From Chlamydoabsidia padenii (taxonomy: Eukaryota; Mucoromycota; Mucoromycetes; Mucorales; Cunninghamellaceae), in assembly GCA_025330725.1 (NCBI GenBank), contig JAIWND010000043.1:62001-126000 (forward strand): a stretch of DNA of 64,000 nt, written 5' to 3'. Every line of letters begins with the position of its first letter. Within the stretch, counting starts at the first letter, position 1. This document shows, one piece after another, positions 46,681 through 58,422 of the stretch. Below the pieces are notes generated by a model. The model was not told where the DNA came from, ran no database searches, and saw only the letters and a program-made list of their open reading frames with translations. The translations under genes and the position numbers were made by a program.

Positions 46681-47793
46681 TTCCACCAAGGGTTTGGAAA
46701 TAAGATCCTACTTGAAGCTCTCTACAAGTCCCTAACTCTTTTTTACTTCTTTCCCCTCTCTCCCGATAAAAATAGTCAATTACTTGTCTCTCTCTTATAT
46801 ATCATTTAATGTTTGAATACCTTTTAAATAAAAACTTGGATGGTAGTATCAAATAGTAAGATTGTCATAGAGGGAATCTGCCAGCAAATTCATTATTCAA
46901 CACTATCCACCCTCGTTTCACTGTAAAGAAAAGAAAAAAAAATTAGAACCATTGTCAAACGATTAGATCATTGAGAAAAGAAAGTTGTTAGAGGTGATCA
47001 CTATGGGCAAAGGTAACTCCAAATTCGAGGTTTGTAATATTGAAAAGAAGGTTTTTTTTTTAAAAAAAAGAGAGCTCATTCATGTGTATGATCGACTTGT
47101 GCTTTAAACATCAAATATGTCTGTAATACGGAAAGGAGAATAAAAAAATTGAAGCTTATCTGTTGTTGTGAATTATTGCGTTCGTGCATGTCCATCACGA
47201 TCAGCCTTCCTTGAAAAGAAGTACGAATGCATAAAAGTATATGACGGTGTTTTAATGTCAAAATTCACCCTCATGCATCCAGACACGGTTTTGATGACAG
47301 ATAACTGAGCCGCCCATCCATATTTTATAAAACTGGGGCGGACAGGCTGGCCGTCTATGTCATCTAATGAAATGAAATAAATATGAACCAGTATAATACA
47401 TGAAGTGTGATCAGTTTTACTGAACTTTCTTTTACTTTCTCCTATTTAGATGTGCCACCACCAACGCCATTTTGCAAGTGCTGTCAAGGTCATCCTCAGT
47501 GGTTCACTTGACATTCTCATTTTGGAATGGTATCAATAATATTAAAAGGGTGAAAGTTCCAAAAAAAACAAAAGTTCCAAAAAAAACAAAAGTTCCAAAA
47601 AAGAAAAAGATCATTTATGCTCCACTTGATTAAGTAAAGTGAAGAATCCAAGTGAACCACTGCGGACGCCCTTACCCCTTGAAGATTACCTTTGCGCGCA
47701 GTTATTCCCCAAGGGACAGCTGCATGAATCGGCATTTCAATACATGAATCCCGTCTGCCCACACAAATAGATCACCATCGTCATCAGATGTTA
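46681..47793. other. Gene-free interval left of the Harbinger element
   Basis: AT-rich DNA with an AAAGTTCCAAAAAAAACA tandem at about 47546-47598 (three units of ~20 bp). Short minus frames (47076-47261, 47517-47762) have no recognisable content. Confidence 0.4.
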
Positions 47794-47968
47794 GAGCATC
47801 CCCAACGGACTTTCCAAAAAAAAAAAAAAAATCAAATTTGACTAAATTTCAGATTTAGAAAGTCATCAAAATGGAAGTCTCCCCCAACGGACTTTCTCTG
47901 AAATTTCCATCAGACTCCCAAATATACAAATAAAATGAAAAAAAAGTGTACCTGAAAATACTTTAAAA

Positions 47969-49294
47969 ATGAACCATTCTGACATCGCTACCATTATCGC
48001 TACCCATCGCGCCATCAAAAGAAAACGCAGAGACTTCTTGAGTGATTACATTTTAGCAGTAGTTAAAGAAGAAGGTGCCGAAGTGGTTCGCCCTGGTGGT
48101 TCAGTGGTTGGACACCACATCATTAACAGGTATCGTACGGATGGCCACGAACGTATCATGAGGGACTACTTTGCGGAGTGACCTGTGTATACCAATGAAC
48201 TTTTCCGCCGTAGATTCCGAATGCGTCGTACATTGTTTATGAAAATCGTTGAAGATGTCACAGCATTTGACGATTACTTTGTTCAAAAGCGTGATGCAGC
48301 GCATAAGCTCGGTCTTTCCCCTATACAAAAGACCGTTACTGCGTGTCGTCAGCTTACACTTGGAGTTTCGGCGGACGCTGTTGATGAATATGTACGTATT
48401 GGTGAAAGTACAGCGATGGAATGCTTGAAGAGGTTCTGTTGTGCTGTTGACGCAATTTACAGAAAGGAGTATTTGAGGCGTCCAACTCAAGAAGATGTTG
48501 ATAGATTGCTGATCGAGGGAAAGGAAAGGGGGTTTCCTGGAATGCTTGGTTCTCTGGACTGTATGCATTGGACATGGAAGAACTGCCCAGCTGCTTGGAA
48601 AGGGCAGTTCCAGGGCAGAGGGAAAGAAGCAACTGTTGTACTAGAAGCTGTGGTTTCTAAAGACTTGTGGATCTGGCATGCCTTTTTTGGTGTTCCTGGT
48701 GCTCTGAATGACCGTACTGTCCTGGACCGGTCTCATCTTCTCAGCGAAGCCGCGGAAGGCACCAGCCCTATAGTTGACTTTCGTGTCAACAACGATCAGT
48801 ACACTCAGGGTTACTACCTCATTGACGGCATCTATCCCACTTATGCGACCTTTGTCAAATCACTGAAGGACCCACAATCCAACAAAGTGTATGTATATAT
48901 CTCCTGTGAATTTTTATGATAAGTATATTAACATTCCTTGTGATGAATAGCTATTTGCAGCAAAACAAGAAGCAGTTAAAAAGGATGTGGAGCGTGCGTT
49001 TGCTGTTTTGCAAGGCCGCTTTGCAATCATCAAGCAAGGTGCACGAGTGTGGAAACTGAAAGACATGCATAAATTATGTATGCATATGTCATTCTCCACA
49101 ACATGATAGTAGAAGATGAGCGAAAAACTGGGGATTTTGAAAAGGTGGCATTTGATACTTCGTTGACTCAACAAAACGGAGGCACCTTCGACAATTACCT
49201 CCGCCGATACCGTGAAATCAGGGACAGCAACCAGCATGTGCAATTGCGAGATGATTTGATAGAGCATATATGGAATTTATATGGAGACGAATAA
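47969..49294 (+). pseudogene. PIF/Harbinger DDE transposase, broken
   Basis: The N-terminal part (47969-48179) is followed by an in-frame TGA at 48180-48182 just before PVYTNELFRRRFRMRR. The catalytic region is intact: LGSLDCMHWTWKNCP (first D), HAFFGVPGALND (second block), YYLIDGIYPTY, and after an intron (48887-48950) KKDVERAFAVLQGRFAII with the Glu. A one-base-type frameshift near 49073 separates KLKDMHK from AYVILHNMIVEDE, which then stays open to the stop at 49294. With one stop and one frameshift the enzyme is presumably inactive, but otherwise it is near full length (about 420 residues). Confidence 0.9.
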
Positions 49295-49342
49295 AAATAA
49301 TTTATTGATCTTCATTAGATCTGTTTTTTCTTATGCACATCA

Positions 49343-50241
49343 TTATTTCTTTTTTTTTTGTTCATTGATGAACTCAAGCACATCTGGATCTTCAATGGAT
49401 GACATATCTGTCATCATGAGCTGGATATCCTGCCCCCTCTGCACCAGATCGTTTGCTTTTTTGGACGACTCTTCAATAGCCTGGAGCCGTTCCAAAAACT
49501 GGGCGTCATGGCGCTCTTCAGCTGTATGCCGATCCTTGATGATCTTGACAAGTTCAGCTGTTGAGCGCTTTTCTTGCATGGCCGTCTTTGCCCTCTTGCG
49601 TCCAGTTTGGCGCGCTTCACCATTCTCTTCTTCTCTTCTTTCTTCTTCCTCTTCTTCACTGCACACTTCAACCACGCGGCGGCGAGCAGGCTTGGGGGCA
49701 ACGGGCTTCACTGGTTTGGTGGTGAAAGTCTTCCACCTTTGCTCGTTCCGCAAGATATTCCAGCAATGCGTCAAGCGGAAGGGCTTGCCCGTAACCGTCT
49801 CAAACATCACGTACGTCTGCTCGAGCTGTATATATATATATTTAAAAAAAATTAACCTGTTTGAAACTGAATAGACACTGAAATATTACTTACCATCCTT
49901 TCGTAGTTACTTCCGCTTTGGTTCCGGTCTTCCACCTGCTTGAAGAAGGAGCAGAACTTGGTGACCTGTGGATGGATTGTATTCCACCTTTGGGCAAGGC
50001 CTGTCACGGGCCTGTCGGGAATGGTGGAAGGATCCTGGACCTTCTTCACAATCTCCTGTCTGAAATCCCGGAGAATTGGTTTCCACATATTGTCTCGTGA
50101 TTGGTCAGTACCAGACATCTTGACCCAAGAAAGACAAAGTTGCTTGTCTTCTTGGTGGCTCCAGTTCGGGTTTTTGGACCGAGACGATTCAGCAATGACT
50201 GGAGTGGGTGGAGTGGTGGTGGGTGGAAGGGTGGTAGACAT
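49343..50241 (-). CDS. Harbinger-associated Myb/NAM-like DNA-binding protein
   Basis: Second gene of the PIF/Harbinger element; such proteins bind the terminal repeats and import the transposase. Two exons, 49894-50241 and 49343-49825, give 276 aa with no stop or frameshift. The Myb/GT1-like domain is near the N-terminus (NPNWSHQEDKQLCLSWVKMS, MWKPILRDF, RWNTIHPQVTKFC). This is followed by CWNILRNEQRW, a Lys/Arg-rich linker with acidic EEEEEERREEE, and a C-terminal helical region as in plant NAM-associated proteins. It converges on the transposase with 48 bp between the stops. Confidence 0.82.
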
Positions 50242-50962
50242 GGGGGGGGGGAATGGGGGTAGACATGAGGAGATTAGGGGTGGGCATCAAGAGAAATGGT
50301 CTGTTAATTTTTTATTGAAAATTGTGTTTTGAAATTTCTACTGACTTTTTATTTTTGGAAAGGCGGGGACTACAAAAAGTGGCAAATCTACATTTGGAAC
50401 GTCGTTTGGAAAGTCCGTTGGGGTGCACTGGCTTTCCAGATTTGAAAAGTTTTCAAATGTAGAAACTCTGTTGGGGGTGCTTTAAACAAGCTCATTACGT
50501 CTCGTAATCACGTCCCGTATCACATTTACATAAACCACCACTACAACACGTCTTTTCGGATCATGTACTCAATATCATATGTGGATGTTTAAAAAAAAAG
50601 TTGACTTGTACCATAAGGGAGTTATACAGCAATATAGGAACCGAGCAAATAGGCATGCGTACGCTTTGTTCCTACAAGTACGTAAGCATAAAAAAGGAAA
50701 GGGCAAACTGTCATTTGTGAGAGATCAACAGTACATATAGAACTTATTTTCATCAAGATAACCCTGACAGGCAGGTGGTACAACGGAGGCTTTATTTTTT
50801 CATCCCTTCACATTCCTGATCTTCCACAATACTGTCTCTCCGTATAATGTAATGCATAAAGTTTTTTTTCTCCTTTGATTAATTAAAAAACAAAAAAACA
50901 AAAAAAAACAATAAAGGAACAACTTTCTTTTCCTAGTTCTACCAAAAAATCATTCAACAAAC

Positions 50963-51130
50963 ATGGTTCTGAAACTTTCTCTCTTGGTCATCACCACCCT
51001 GGTTCTTTCCGCCCAAGCACTTGTCAAACGGGATAGTAGATGACATGGTCAAAAAAGTGTAAAAGATGTAGTGATTCTTGACTCTAAAAAATACACCAAC
51101 GATTCGGATGCTTATGTAAACTTGGTATTT
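50963..51130 (+). pseudogene. Decayed paralogue of the small secreted protein
   Basis: ATG at 50963 begins a signal peptide (MVLKLSLLVITTLVLSAQA) very like that of the 46228 gene, followed by LVKRD and a TGA stop at about 51039. Beyond it, in a shifted frame, VKDVVILDSKKYTND resembles IKDAVALNPTKYKGD of the intact gene. The pyrimidine-rich leader is also kept. The copy lies beyond the Harbinger insertion, so a tandem pair was probably split or bounded by it. Confidence 0.7.
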
Positions 51131-52419
51131 GTCATAGAAGGATCATCAACAAATGCATCATCTGATATTATACTTTTTGAAAGAAAGAATCCCCTATCGC
51201 TGAACGCATGAATCGGCTGTTTAAATTCGAAGGCCGCTCCACCTGTTCTGTGTTAGTTTGCGGTTCGTATAAAATGGGTAAAACGCGAGATAATGAAGTA
51301 AAACAGTAAAACGTGTAATTTGGATTGTGCAAGTAAAAAAAGAGCTATTTTATTGATGATAAAAAAATTAGGGGAAGATAAAAATGCGGGATTCTGGAGA
51401 AAACGTCAAAAAGATGAAAAACTCCAAACCCCGCACACAAAAAAAAAAAACATTAACATAACACACCACACATACATCATCTCTGCATGAGTAATAGTGT
51501 GCAAATAAGCAATAAATGTTGCCTTGTATTATCAAGAGCTCGATGTGTAAATGTCTGCAAAGGGGTAGGGGTAAAGAGAGAGAGAAATAGGGTCGATAAA
51601 AAAAGTACATATAAGATTCATCATTTCGCTATTATGTGTGTGTGTGTGATATTCGTTCTATAGGTTCCTGTACTGTAATTCATCATAATAATAAGTGATA
51701 GGTGATAATCGAAACGAGGAACAATATTATGATATGAAAAAGAAAAACAAAGCTTTGCTTTTTCTCTTCAACATACTACCAAGATCTAAAGATTTATCCT
51801 TGTTTTCACTCTTAATGGTCTGGTGACATTCTCTCAAGCCGCTCTCAGTAAAGAAGTAATCCGTTTTATCTAATGTTAAAAAAAGTACCTGAGATTTATA
51901 AAGGCACTGTTAAATTCCGCTCCCGTTTTTTTCATGGTCTAAAGATGTGAATCCACTACATGGTGCGAAGATAACCCAACACTAACTTTTATTAGTACCA
52001 ATTACTGCACAGTAGCAGCATAGATTTGTTATAGCAGATGATACTTGAATAAAACCCTTGTTTACATTTATTTTATTTCTGACCCCAATTTAATCACTAC
52101 AAAATCCTTTTATTGGTACTTTATTTGTTATGATTGACTTTTGTTTTATTAAAATGGTGTAATATCCAACGACAAAGCAGGCAACAGGACACAAGGCATA
52201 ACCAAAGACCTCAGATCTGGTTTTGTCTCTCATGCCTGATCCCACTCTTAGACCAAAATATCCTGGTAAACATCAGCAGCCATAGGTTTCCTATTGTTTT
52301 TTGTATATCATAATAAATCCAAACCCCTTGATTATTACAACATTATTTAAAAAGGAGAATACATACTTCATTTATTGATTCAAACAAAAAAAAAAAAAAA
52401 CACACACACATAATCTATA
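51131..52419. other. Gene-free interval, possible third secreted-protein relic
   Basis: Around 51795-51925 a weak resemblance to the same secreted-protein family is seen (a GTGACATTCTCTCAAGCC signal-peptide-like piece, then a frame reading VPEIYKGTV). The rest is AT-rich. A (TG)n tract is at 51636-51647 and an A/AC-rich run at 52385-52410 next to the lysine-degradation gene. Confidence 0.35.
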
Positions 52420-55400
52420 CTAATCCCAAATACCACTACCCGTAGGATCCAACCGAATTGTACGAGTCGGCTTGACTTTTTCTACAAACCCCACACCATG
52501 TGATTCCAGCTGATCCAACACCGGTAAATAAACGTCAGGGCGAATAGGACGCAACACCCCACGATCCATGATGCGTCCATCCAATACCAATTCCGTCACC
52601 ATCGCCGCAGGTAATCCCACCGTTTTCGCCATGGCTGATTCCTTTTCTTGACCGTAATGAATCATTGTAGAAGTAACAGTTTCTGTTTGTCCATTGGATG
52701 ATTCGATCCCGAATTCATGATGCATGGCCACCATATCTTTTTCTCCAGGCTGATAAGCCAGTTGATGAGTTAACAAGGTAGAGAACAAGTCGAGTGCCGT
52801 AGAAGAAGAGGAAGGAAATGGTACCGCGTCTAGTCGGTTGGTCAAGAATGCCAAAGCCGAGGTCACGTTACCCATCATGGTATCATCCTTGGTTCCCAAT
52901 TGTCCTGCCAATTCTTGTCGATCCAATTGTGCTGCTTTTCCAAGGACCTGATCAAAGTATTGTTTCTATTAAAAAATAAAGAAAGAATTGGTTAGAGAGA
53001 GAGAAAGAGAGAGAGAGGTATACTATACTTACCCAGTTGGTACATGATAATGATTGTTTGAGATCCAAGAATCCAAGCCGTTTCAATGCATAAAGTAAAT
53101 CCGAATAACCTTGGTAACGTAAGGTGCCTCTAAACATGGTATCCATTTCATTCAAATCACCCAACCCATAAATATCTGCATATCCCATCGAATTCCGATT
53201 CGCCAATCCTTCAAACACAAATCCAGTATACGCAGTTCGAATGGTGGGGAAATGATATTTCAGTAAATCATCACCGGCAATAGCATGTTCCTAATAGAGA
53301 GAAAAAAAGTTGAGTATACGACTTGAGCAAAACCATGTCCTATGTGTCTTTTTACCTTTCCATTAGACCAATAAAGAGCATCATTCCCACTGGCTGTCAA
53401 GACGCCACGAGGTGACCAGCTAAACTTGTAACCAAGTGGCACATTAGATGCTTCCGGAGCTGGTAATCCACCACACCAAGAGATAAAAGATCGGATCTAT
53501 ATGAGAAGGGTTAGTCATTGGGTGTTGAGAAAAAAATTTATGTTACCTTTTTGCCTTGACGTTTAGCGTCATCAATGATCTTCATGGCAGACATGTGATC
53601 AATGCCAGGATCCAAACCGACTTCATTCATAATCAATACGTTCGCATCCTTGGCTTGTTGATCTAGACTTTGCATTTCTGGCGATACATAACTTGCTGTC
53701 ACCATATGCTTTCGTTGTTGTACGCATAACTTGGCCACATTGGCGTGTAAAAAGGCAGGCACAAAACTAGAGAGAGAAAGAGAGAGAGGGAGAGAATAGT
53801 GTGTGAGAGAACGTTTTTTCCTTTTTTTTCCCCTTACCTGACTACAACGTCGGCTTTTGAAATCATGGAGGCCAATTCTGATTGGTTAGAAATATCCAAG
53901 CAGACCGCCTGTGCATTCGTCTTGTTCGCCACCAATGCCTGAGCTTCTTGAATCATATTACTAGCTATATAACAAACAGTTAACACATGCTGTATTATAT
54001 ATATATATATATATATATATGCCACTTACCAATGACCATATTCACATCGGGTCGTTTCGTCAAATGATTCACCAAAGGACCCGCCACCATGCCTGATCCC
54101 AACAAGAGTACCGTCTTCTTTTCTTTATGCCGTGTCGTCGTTGCTGCAAGGTGACTAGTGAGTTTTTGATGAGCTGGAGTCAAGTGGCCGTCTTCTGCAA
54201 TGATTGAATTACGGAGACTTGGAGACCAATCCTTCGATGTTTTCCCAGGATGGATCTACATAAATATAGCTTAGATCAAAAAGTTTCTTGTTTTTTCCAT
54301 ATATCTATATACCTACCAGCTCCTTTAGATAAGGGTAGAGTTTGTTACTAAAGTGATCACTGCTTTCAAAAGGTAGTTCGGCTGGCAAGATATCGACTCC
54401 CATGATTTGAATTCCCGCTCCTTCGGGACTGTGGGGTAAAAAAAAAAAAAGTGAATTAGAGAGAAAGGAGAGAGAGGGAGACTTTGGTTAGGTTGACGTA
54501 CTTTTTGTGTTCCTTGTTATTGATTGCATCATAATAGAAGAATCCATCATCAATAGTAGTGGTATGAGATAAACATTCAAAGGCACCCTGTGATATGAAC
54601 ATCAAAGTTGAATAAAGAGCGCATCATTAGAATCCTGTTTTACATTACCTTGACATCACAAACGATATCCGCCAAAGCCATCATTTTCCCTAAAGGAATT
54701 ATCCCTTGCTGCTGTTGTAACTGAATATATTTAAGTTTTTCGTTGGTCAAGATGCGAGGATAACGTTGATCCCAGTACCCACCAGTAATGACCCCATTCA
54801 CATAAGGAGCAATCTACAGTATAAAGAGTCCAAGTTACATGATCAAAAAAGTGCATCCTCTTTTTTTTTTTTAATACCTTTTGATGGAATAAGGAATAAT
54901 ATTCATCAGGGTGTTGAAGGTAATGATCAAAACTGATCATCCCGCCTCCTTTCTTTTGTTCCAAGTAATCTTGAGGTCGTAAATGAGCGGCATAAACCTT
55001 GTTTAATCGGGGATCTAAATAAGGAGTCAGTCAGTCGGTTTCTTTTTTTCCATATAGAAAACTTACTTTTATCATTCACCACTTTATTCAAGTCTTCAAC
55101 AGGGATAAACTCATGAGGAAGTCCTTTAAACACATCCATGGCACCCTACAAAAGACAAAATGTCTGGTTTCTTTTTTTTACGTTTTTTGTACGTTATCGA
55201 TTTTTTACCTGAGCCACATTGCCATCACCAGTAAATGCAAATATTAAAGGACCGAATTTTTCAGGAGTACCTTGATCTTCAATGATATTTCCAACATGAC
55301 TCAATGCCAATCTTGCCGAAGCCAAAGATGAATATCCATGAGCCATACCAAGATACTGGATAAACAGTCAGTATACAAGGAACACATCGTGTTCAACATC

Positions 55401-56084
55401 ATCCACTTACCATGAATGGAGTAGAGTAACCTAAACCAAGGAATCGATGACCCATGCCATGTAACATGTCAATCATCCCCGCTTTTCCCGCAAATTCACC
55501 AAAAGCAACCAGTCTTTTTCCATCTTGATCCTTCATCAATTCATAATCCAACAATCGAATATTCTAAATCAGGCCCCCCCTCCAAGACATTAATAAATCA
55601 TCCTTATCATCATCATGTTTACCTTGTCTAGGATAGATTGTAACATTGGCATATTACTAGCATTTCCTTTATGAGTATGAGAGAAGAAGAGATAGGATTT
55701 ATCTTTTATCAAGGCATCCGTTGGTACTTCCTTGATTCCCAGTATGATATCCGCCCTACTAATATCTTCAGTAACAATGGCCCCCGCCTTATCGTCATCA
55801 TGGGGTGGAGTTAGTGACTAAAAGTGACATTTTCCCCCTCCCCTTACCTTTTTATAATCAGCATCAGAATAGATACGTTTGGTGCTAGGTTGAACATAAA
55901 CATCAGTTCCTGTTTCATGTATCAAACGTTGGACAGCCGATGGTGTTAATGCTGTTCGTCTTTCCCATCGACTTTTATCTTCTCTTCTTATCCCAAGAGT
56001 ACGATAACCATGGCTTGTTTTGTTGTAAATGTATTTGCGGTGTGTCGTATAAGATCTGCGTCCCCATTGTATAACAGGTATCAT
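52420..56084 (-). CDS. Bifunctional lysine-ketoglutarate reductase/saccharopine dehydrogenase (AASS type)
   Basis: Catalyses the first two steps of lysine breakdown, lysine plus 2-oxoglutarate to saccharopine, then to aminoadipate semialdehyde and glutamate, usually in mitochondria. Fifteen exons from 55848-56084 to 52420-52965 join in frame to 942 aa (human AASS 926). The LKR half has [54 protein letters not shown] and [14 protein letters not shown]. The SDH half starts with the Rossmann motif [14 protein letters not shown] and contains [44 protein letters not shown] and [10 protein letters not shown]. The N-terminus [17 protein letters not shown] fits a mitochondrial presequence. Fungi usually have two separate biosynthetic enzymes (Lys9, Lys1), so the fused form is notable. 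Confidence 0.94.
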
Positions 56085-56328
56085 TATAAAAAATAAAATA
56101 AAAAGTAGAGAGAAGAAAGAACGACACACTCAGTTTAACTTTTTTATGCTATTCTCGCCCTTCCCCTTTTTTTTTCTCACGATCATGCAAAGCGTCATGG
56201 TTTTCCGTGGTAAAATTTGATATGATAGTTGATCCCCTGACCTATTCAAACCCCGTACTTTCACACGCTCCTCACACACTGTTACCTTTATCGTGACTTC
56301 ATATCATAATGGTTACCTTGGTAATGTA

Positions 56329-56376
56329 CAGTCATTTCAGAAAGTAAAGTCGCTGATATTGAGTTTAAATGTCGTG
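56329..56376 (+). repeat. Left terminal inverted repeat of Tc1 copy 2
   Basis: Starts CAGTCATTTCAGAAAG directly after TA and pairs with 59893-59940 on the other strand at 47 of 48 positions. The CAGT start is typical of Tc1/mariner. Confidence 0.9.
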
Positions 56377-56635
56377 TAAAAAAAAACAATTACTTTTATC
56401 TTTTTTGAGGTACGTTGATAGGACCGCCCTCCTCAAACCCCAATCCCTACGCTTTGTTTCGGTGATCTTTTGTGTGTAAAGGTCATATCTTGGTACTATA
56501 CGACTGGTACTCTTCTCTATTATTTGTCTTTTTCTCTCTCTCTTTGGTTCGTTAAGCGAATCTAATACCATACGTCTCATTCTAAAGGAAGAATATTTTG
56601 GTAAGACGGGGTGAATATGTGTTCCAAGAATACAA

Positions 56636-57330
56636 ATGCAACGGATTAATTTTTTTTTTGAAATTTTAGCCGAAATCGTGAAAAGGATTGTCCGATTCCT
56701 GACTGAATACCAAACACAGATTCGAAATTTGAAGAAGCAAGGATTCAAAATACTGGGTTACGCAAGAAAGTCAGAAGGAGCCGAAGACCACGAAACACGG
56801 ATCAAATTATTGAATCTCATGTGTCGACGGTTAAAAGAACAATCGTTGGTCGACCACGTGTTCGTCTCTTATAATTCTCAGGCTAATGATCCGTTGGCTG
56901 AACGAGATATGGAGCAGAAAGATGAACTGCTCACACAGTTATCTGCGGAAGGAAATACTCAAGGTAAGCAATTCAGTGTCTCATTGTATCCAAATTTGTT
57001 GATTGCTTCTTTTTACTAGATATGCTAGCGTACATTACGAATACAGAAAAAATTTGCTTGGTAGCATTGGACTACGCTGGTTTATCAACCAACTGCAATG
57101 ACTTGTACGGATTCTTGACGTAAGCGGATAGTTATGAAACCCTATGAAATCAGAATAGCTCATTAACTGCTTTTTGTAATAGACAACATCCAAACCTTGA
57201 AAAAGTCATGATCGACACCATGCCAACCGAGAGCGTCATTCATGTCTATGAACGAAATCAGCTATTGAATAAGCCAGAAATGTTAAAAAAATTTGAATGC
57301 AGGAAGAAGCCACATCAACGATCAAAGTAG
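56636..57330 (+). CDS. Serine-recombinase-like passenger protein (IS607 TnpA-like fold, altered active site)
   Basis: Three exons, 56636-56963, 57020-57119 and 57183-57330, join in frame to 191 aa. The middle reads KILGYARKSEGAEDHETR, which fits the Y-x-R-x-S start of serine recombinase catalytic domains; the downstream LVALDYAGLSTNCNDL fits the position of their D-R-L-x-R block, but both arginines are missing. A C-terminal basic tail (CRKKPHQRSK) could bind nucleic acid. I recognise similar unannotated proteins in mucoralean genomes. The start at 56636 is the first ATG of the frame; an upstream exon cannot be excluded. It lies inside the Tc1 element and points towards the transposase. Confidence 0.65.
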
Positions 57331-57715
57331 GAAAGATTTATTATTGTGTCCAAAATTTGTATGTTTAAATAAAAAAAAATACGACAAAAATGTATGAATT
57401 GTGTTTTCTCTCATCCATTGGCATGATTGTTGTCCTTGTCCTTTTTACAGTCCTTCAGAAAAGCAGGATATTGATGATATTTGAAGGGACTAGCGTAGAG
57501 TGATTAGGCTCTGTTGGATCGTCCGAGTAGCAGATTTCGATATTGTTCATGTCATCAATCAACTTTGATAACTTGACGACGTTTGATTCATTATACGGTT
57601 CACAGTAAAACATGCATATAGCCTGTTCTCTGTTGATTGTAACCATGGCGATAAAAAGAAAAGGTTGCTGAAAAGAAGGATGACAAAAAGAAAAAAGATA
57701 GCGTACACAAAAAAA

Positions 57716-58401
57716 AAACCGCCTGCACAAACAGCCTGCACAAACAGCCTGTACAAACAGCCTGTACAAAAAAAAACAGCGTGCACAAACAGCCTGCACA
57801 AAAAAAAGACAGCCTGTACAAACAGCCTGCACAAAAAAAAGACAGCCTGTACAAACAGCCTGCACAAAAAAAAGAACAGCCTGCACAAACAGCCTGCACA
57901 AAAAAAGACAGCCTGCACAAAAAAAAGACAGCCTGCACAAACAGCCTGCACAAAAAAAAGACAGCCTGCACAAAAAAAAAGACAGCCTGCACAAAAAAAG
58001 ACAGCCTGTACAAACAGCCTGCACAAAAAAAAAAGACAGCCTGCACAAAAAAAGACAGCCTGTACAAACAGCCTGCACAAAAAAAAGACAGCCTGCACAA
58101 ACAGCCTGCACAAACAGCCTACACAAACAGCCGGCACAAACAGTCTGCACAAAAAAAAAGACAGCCTGCACAAACAGCCTGCACAAAAAAAAAAGACAGC
58201 CTGCACAAACAGCCTGTACAAAAAAAAGACAGCCTGCACAAACAGCCTGTACAAAAAAAACAGCCTGCACAAACAGCCTGCACAAAAAAAAACAGCCTGC
58301 ACAAAAAAAAGACAGCCTGCACAAACAGCCTGTACAAAAAAAACAGCCTGCACAAAAAAAACAGCCTGCACAAACAGCCTGCACAAACAGCCTGCACAAA
58401 A
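57716..58401. repeat. Minisatellite of CAGCCTGCACAAA-type units
   Basis: About 690 bp of tandem units ACAGCCTGCACA, alternating short 12-bp units with units extended by A6-A9 and often G (AAAAAAAGACAGCC). A GTACAAA variant recurs at intervals. The units contain no stop in several frames, so long spurious ORFs appear on both strands. The array lies between the two converging genes of the Tc1 element. Confidence 0.95.
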
Positions 58402-58422
58402 AAAAAAGAAAAAGAAAACTCT

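Larger units (their letters stand above)
47794..50480. mobile_element. PIF/Harbinger DNA transposon with nested terminal repeats
   Basis: The left end reads TTA-GAGCATCCCCAACGGA from 47791 and the right end, reversed, reads AGCACCCCCAACAGA up to 50480, followed by TTA, the usual 3-bp target duplication of this superfamily. A second inverted pair, CCCCAACGGACTTTC, lies inside at 47884-47898 and, reversed, at 50409-50424. The element holds two convergent genes, a DDE transposase (plus) and a Myb/NAM-like protein (minus), the standard two-gene content. The transposase is broken, while the partner is open. Exact end positions are uncertain by a base or two. Confidence 0.85.

Noticed and set aside
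49281..49874. 197-codon plus-strand ORF opposite the Harbinger Myb/NAM-like gene
   Set aside because: Antisense shadow of a gene with clear domain content and correct splicing on the minus strand.
57716..58401. CRISPR-like array
   Set aside because: Units are contiguous or separated only by A-runs, not by unique spacers, and the genome is eukaryotic.
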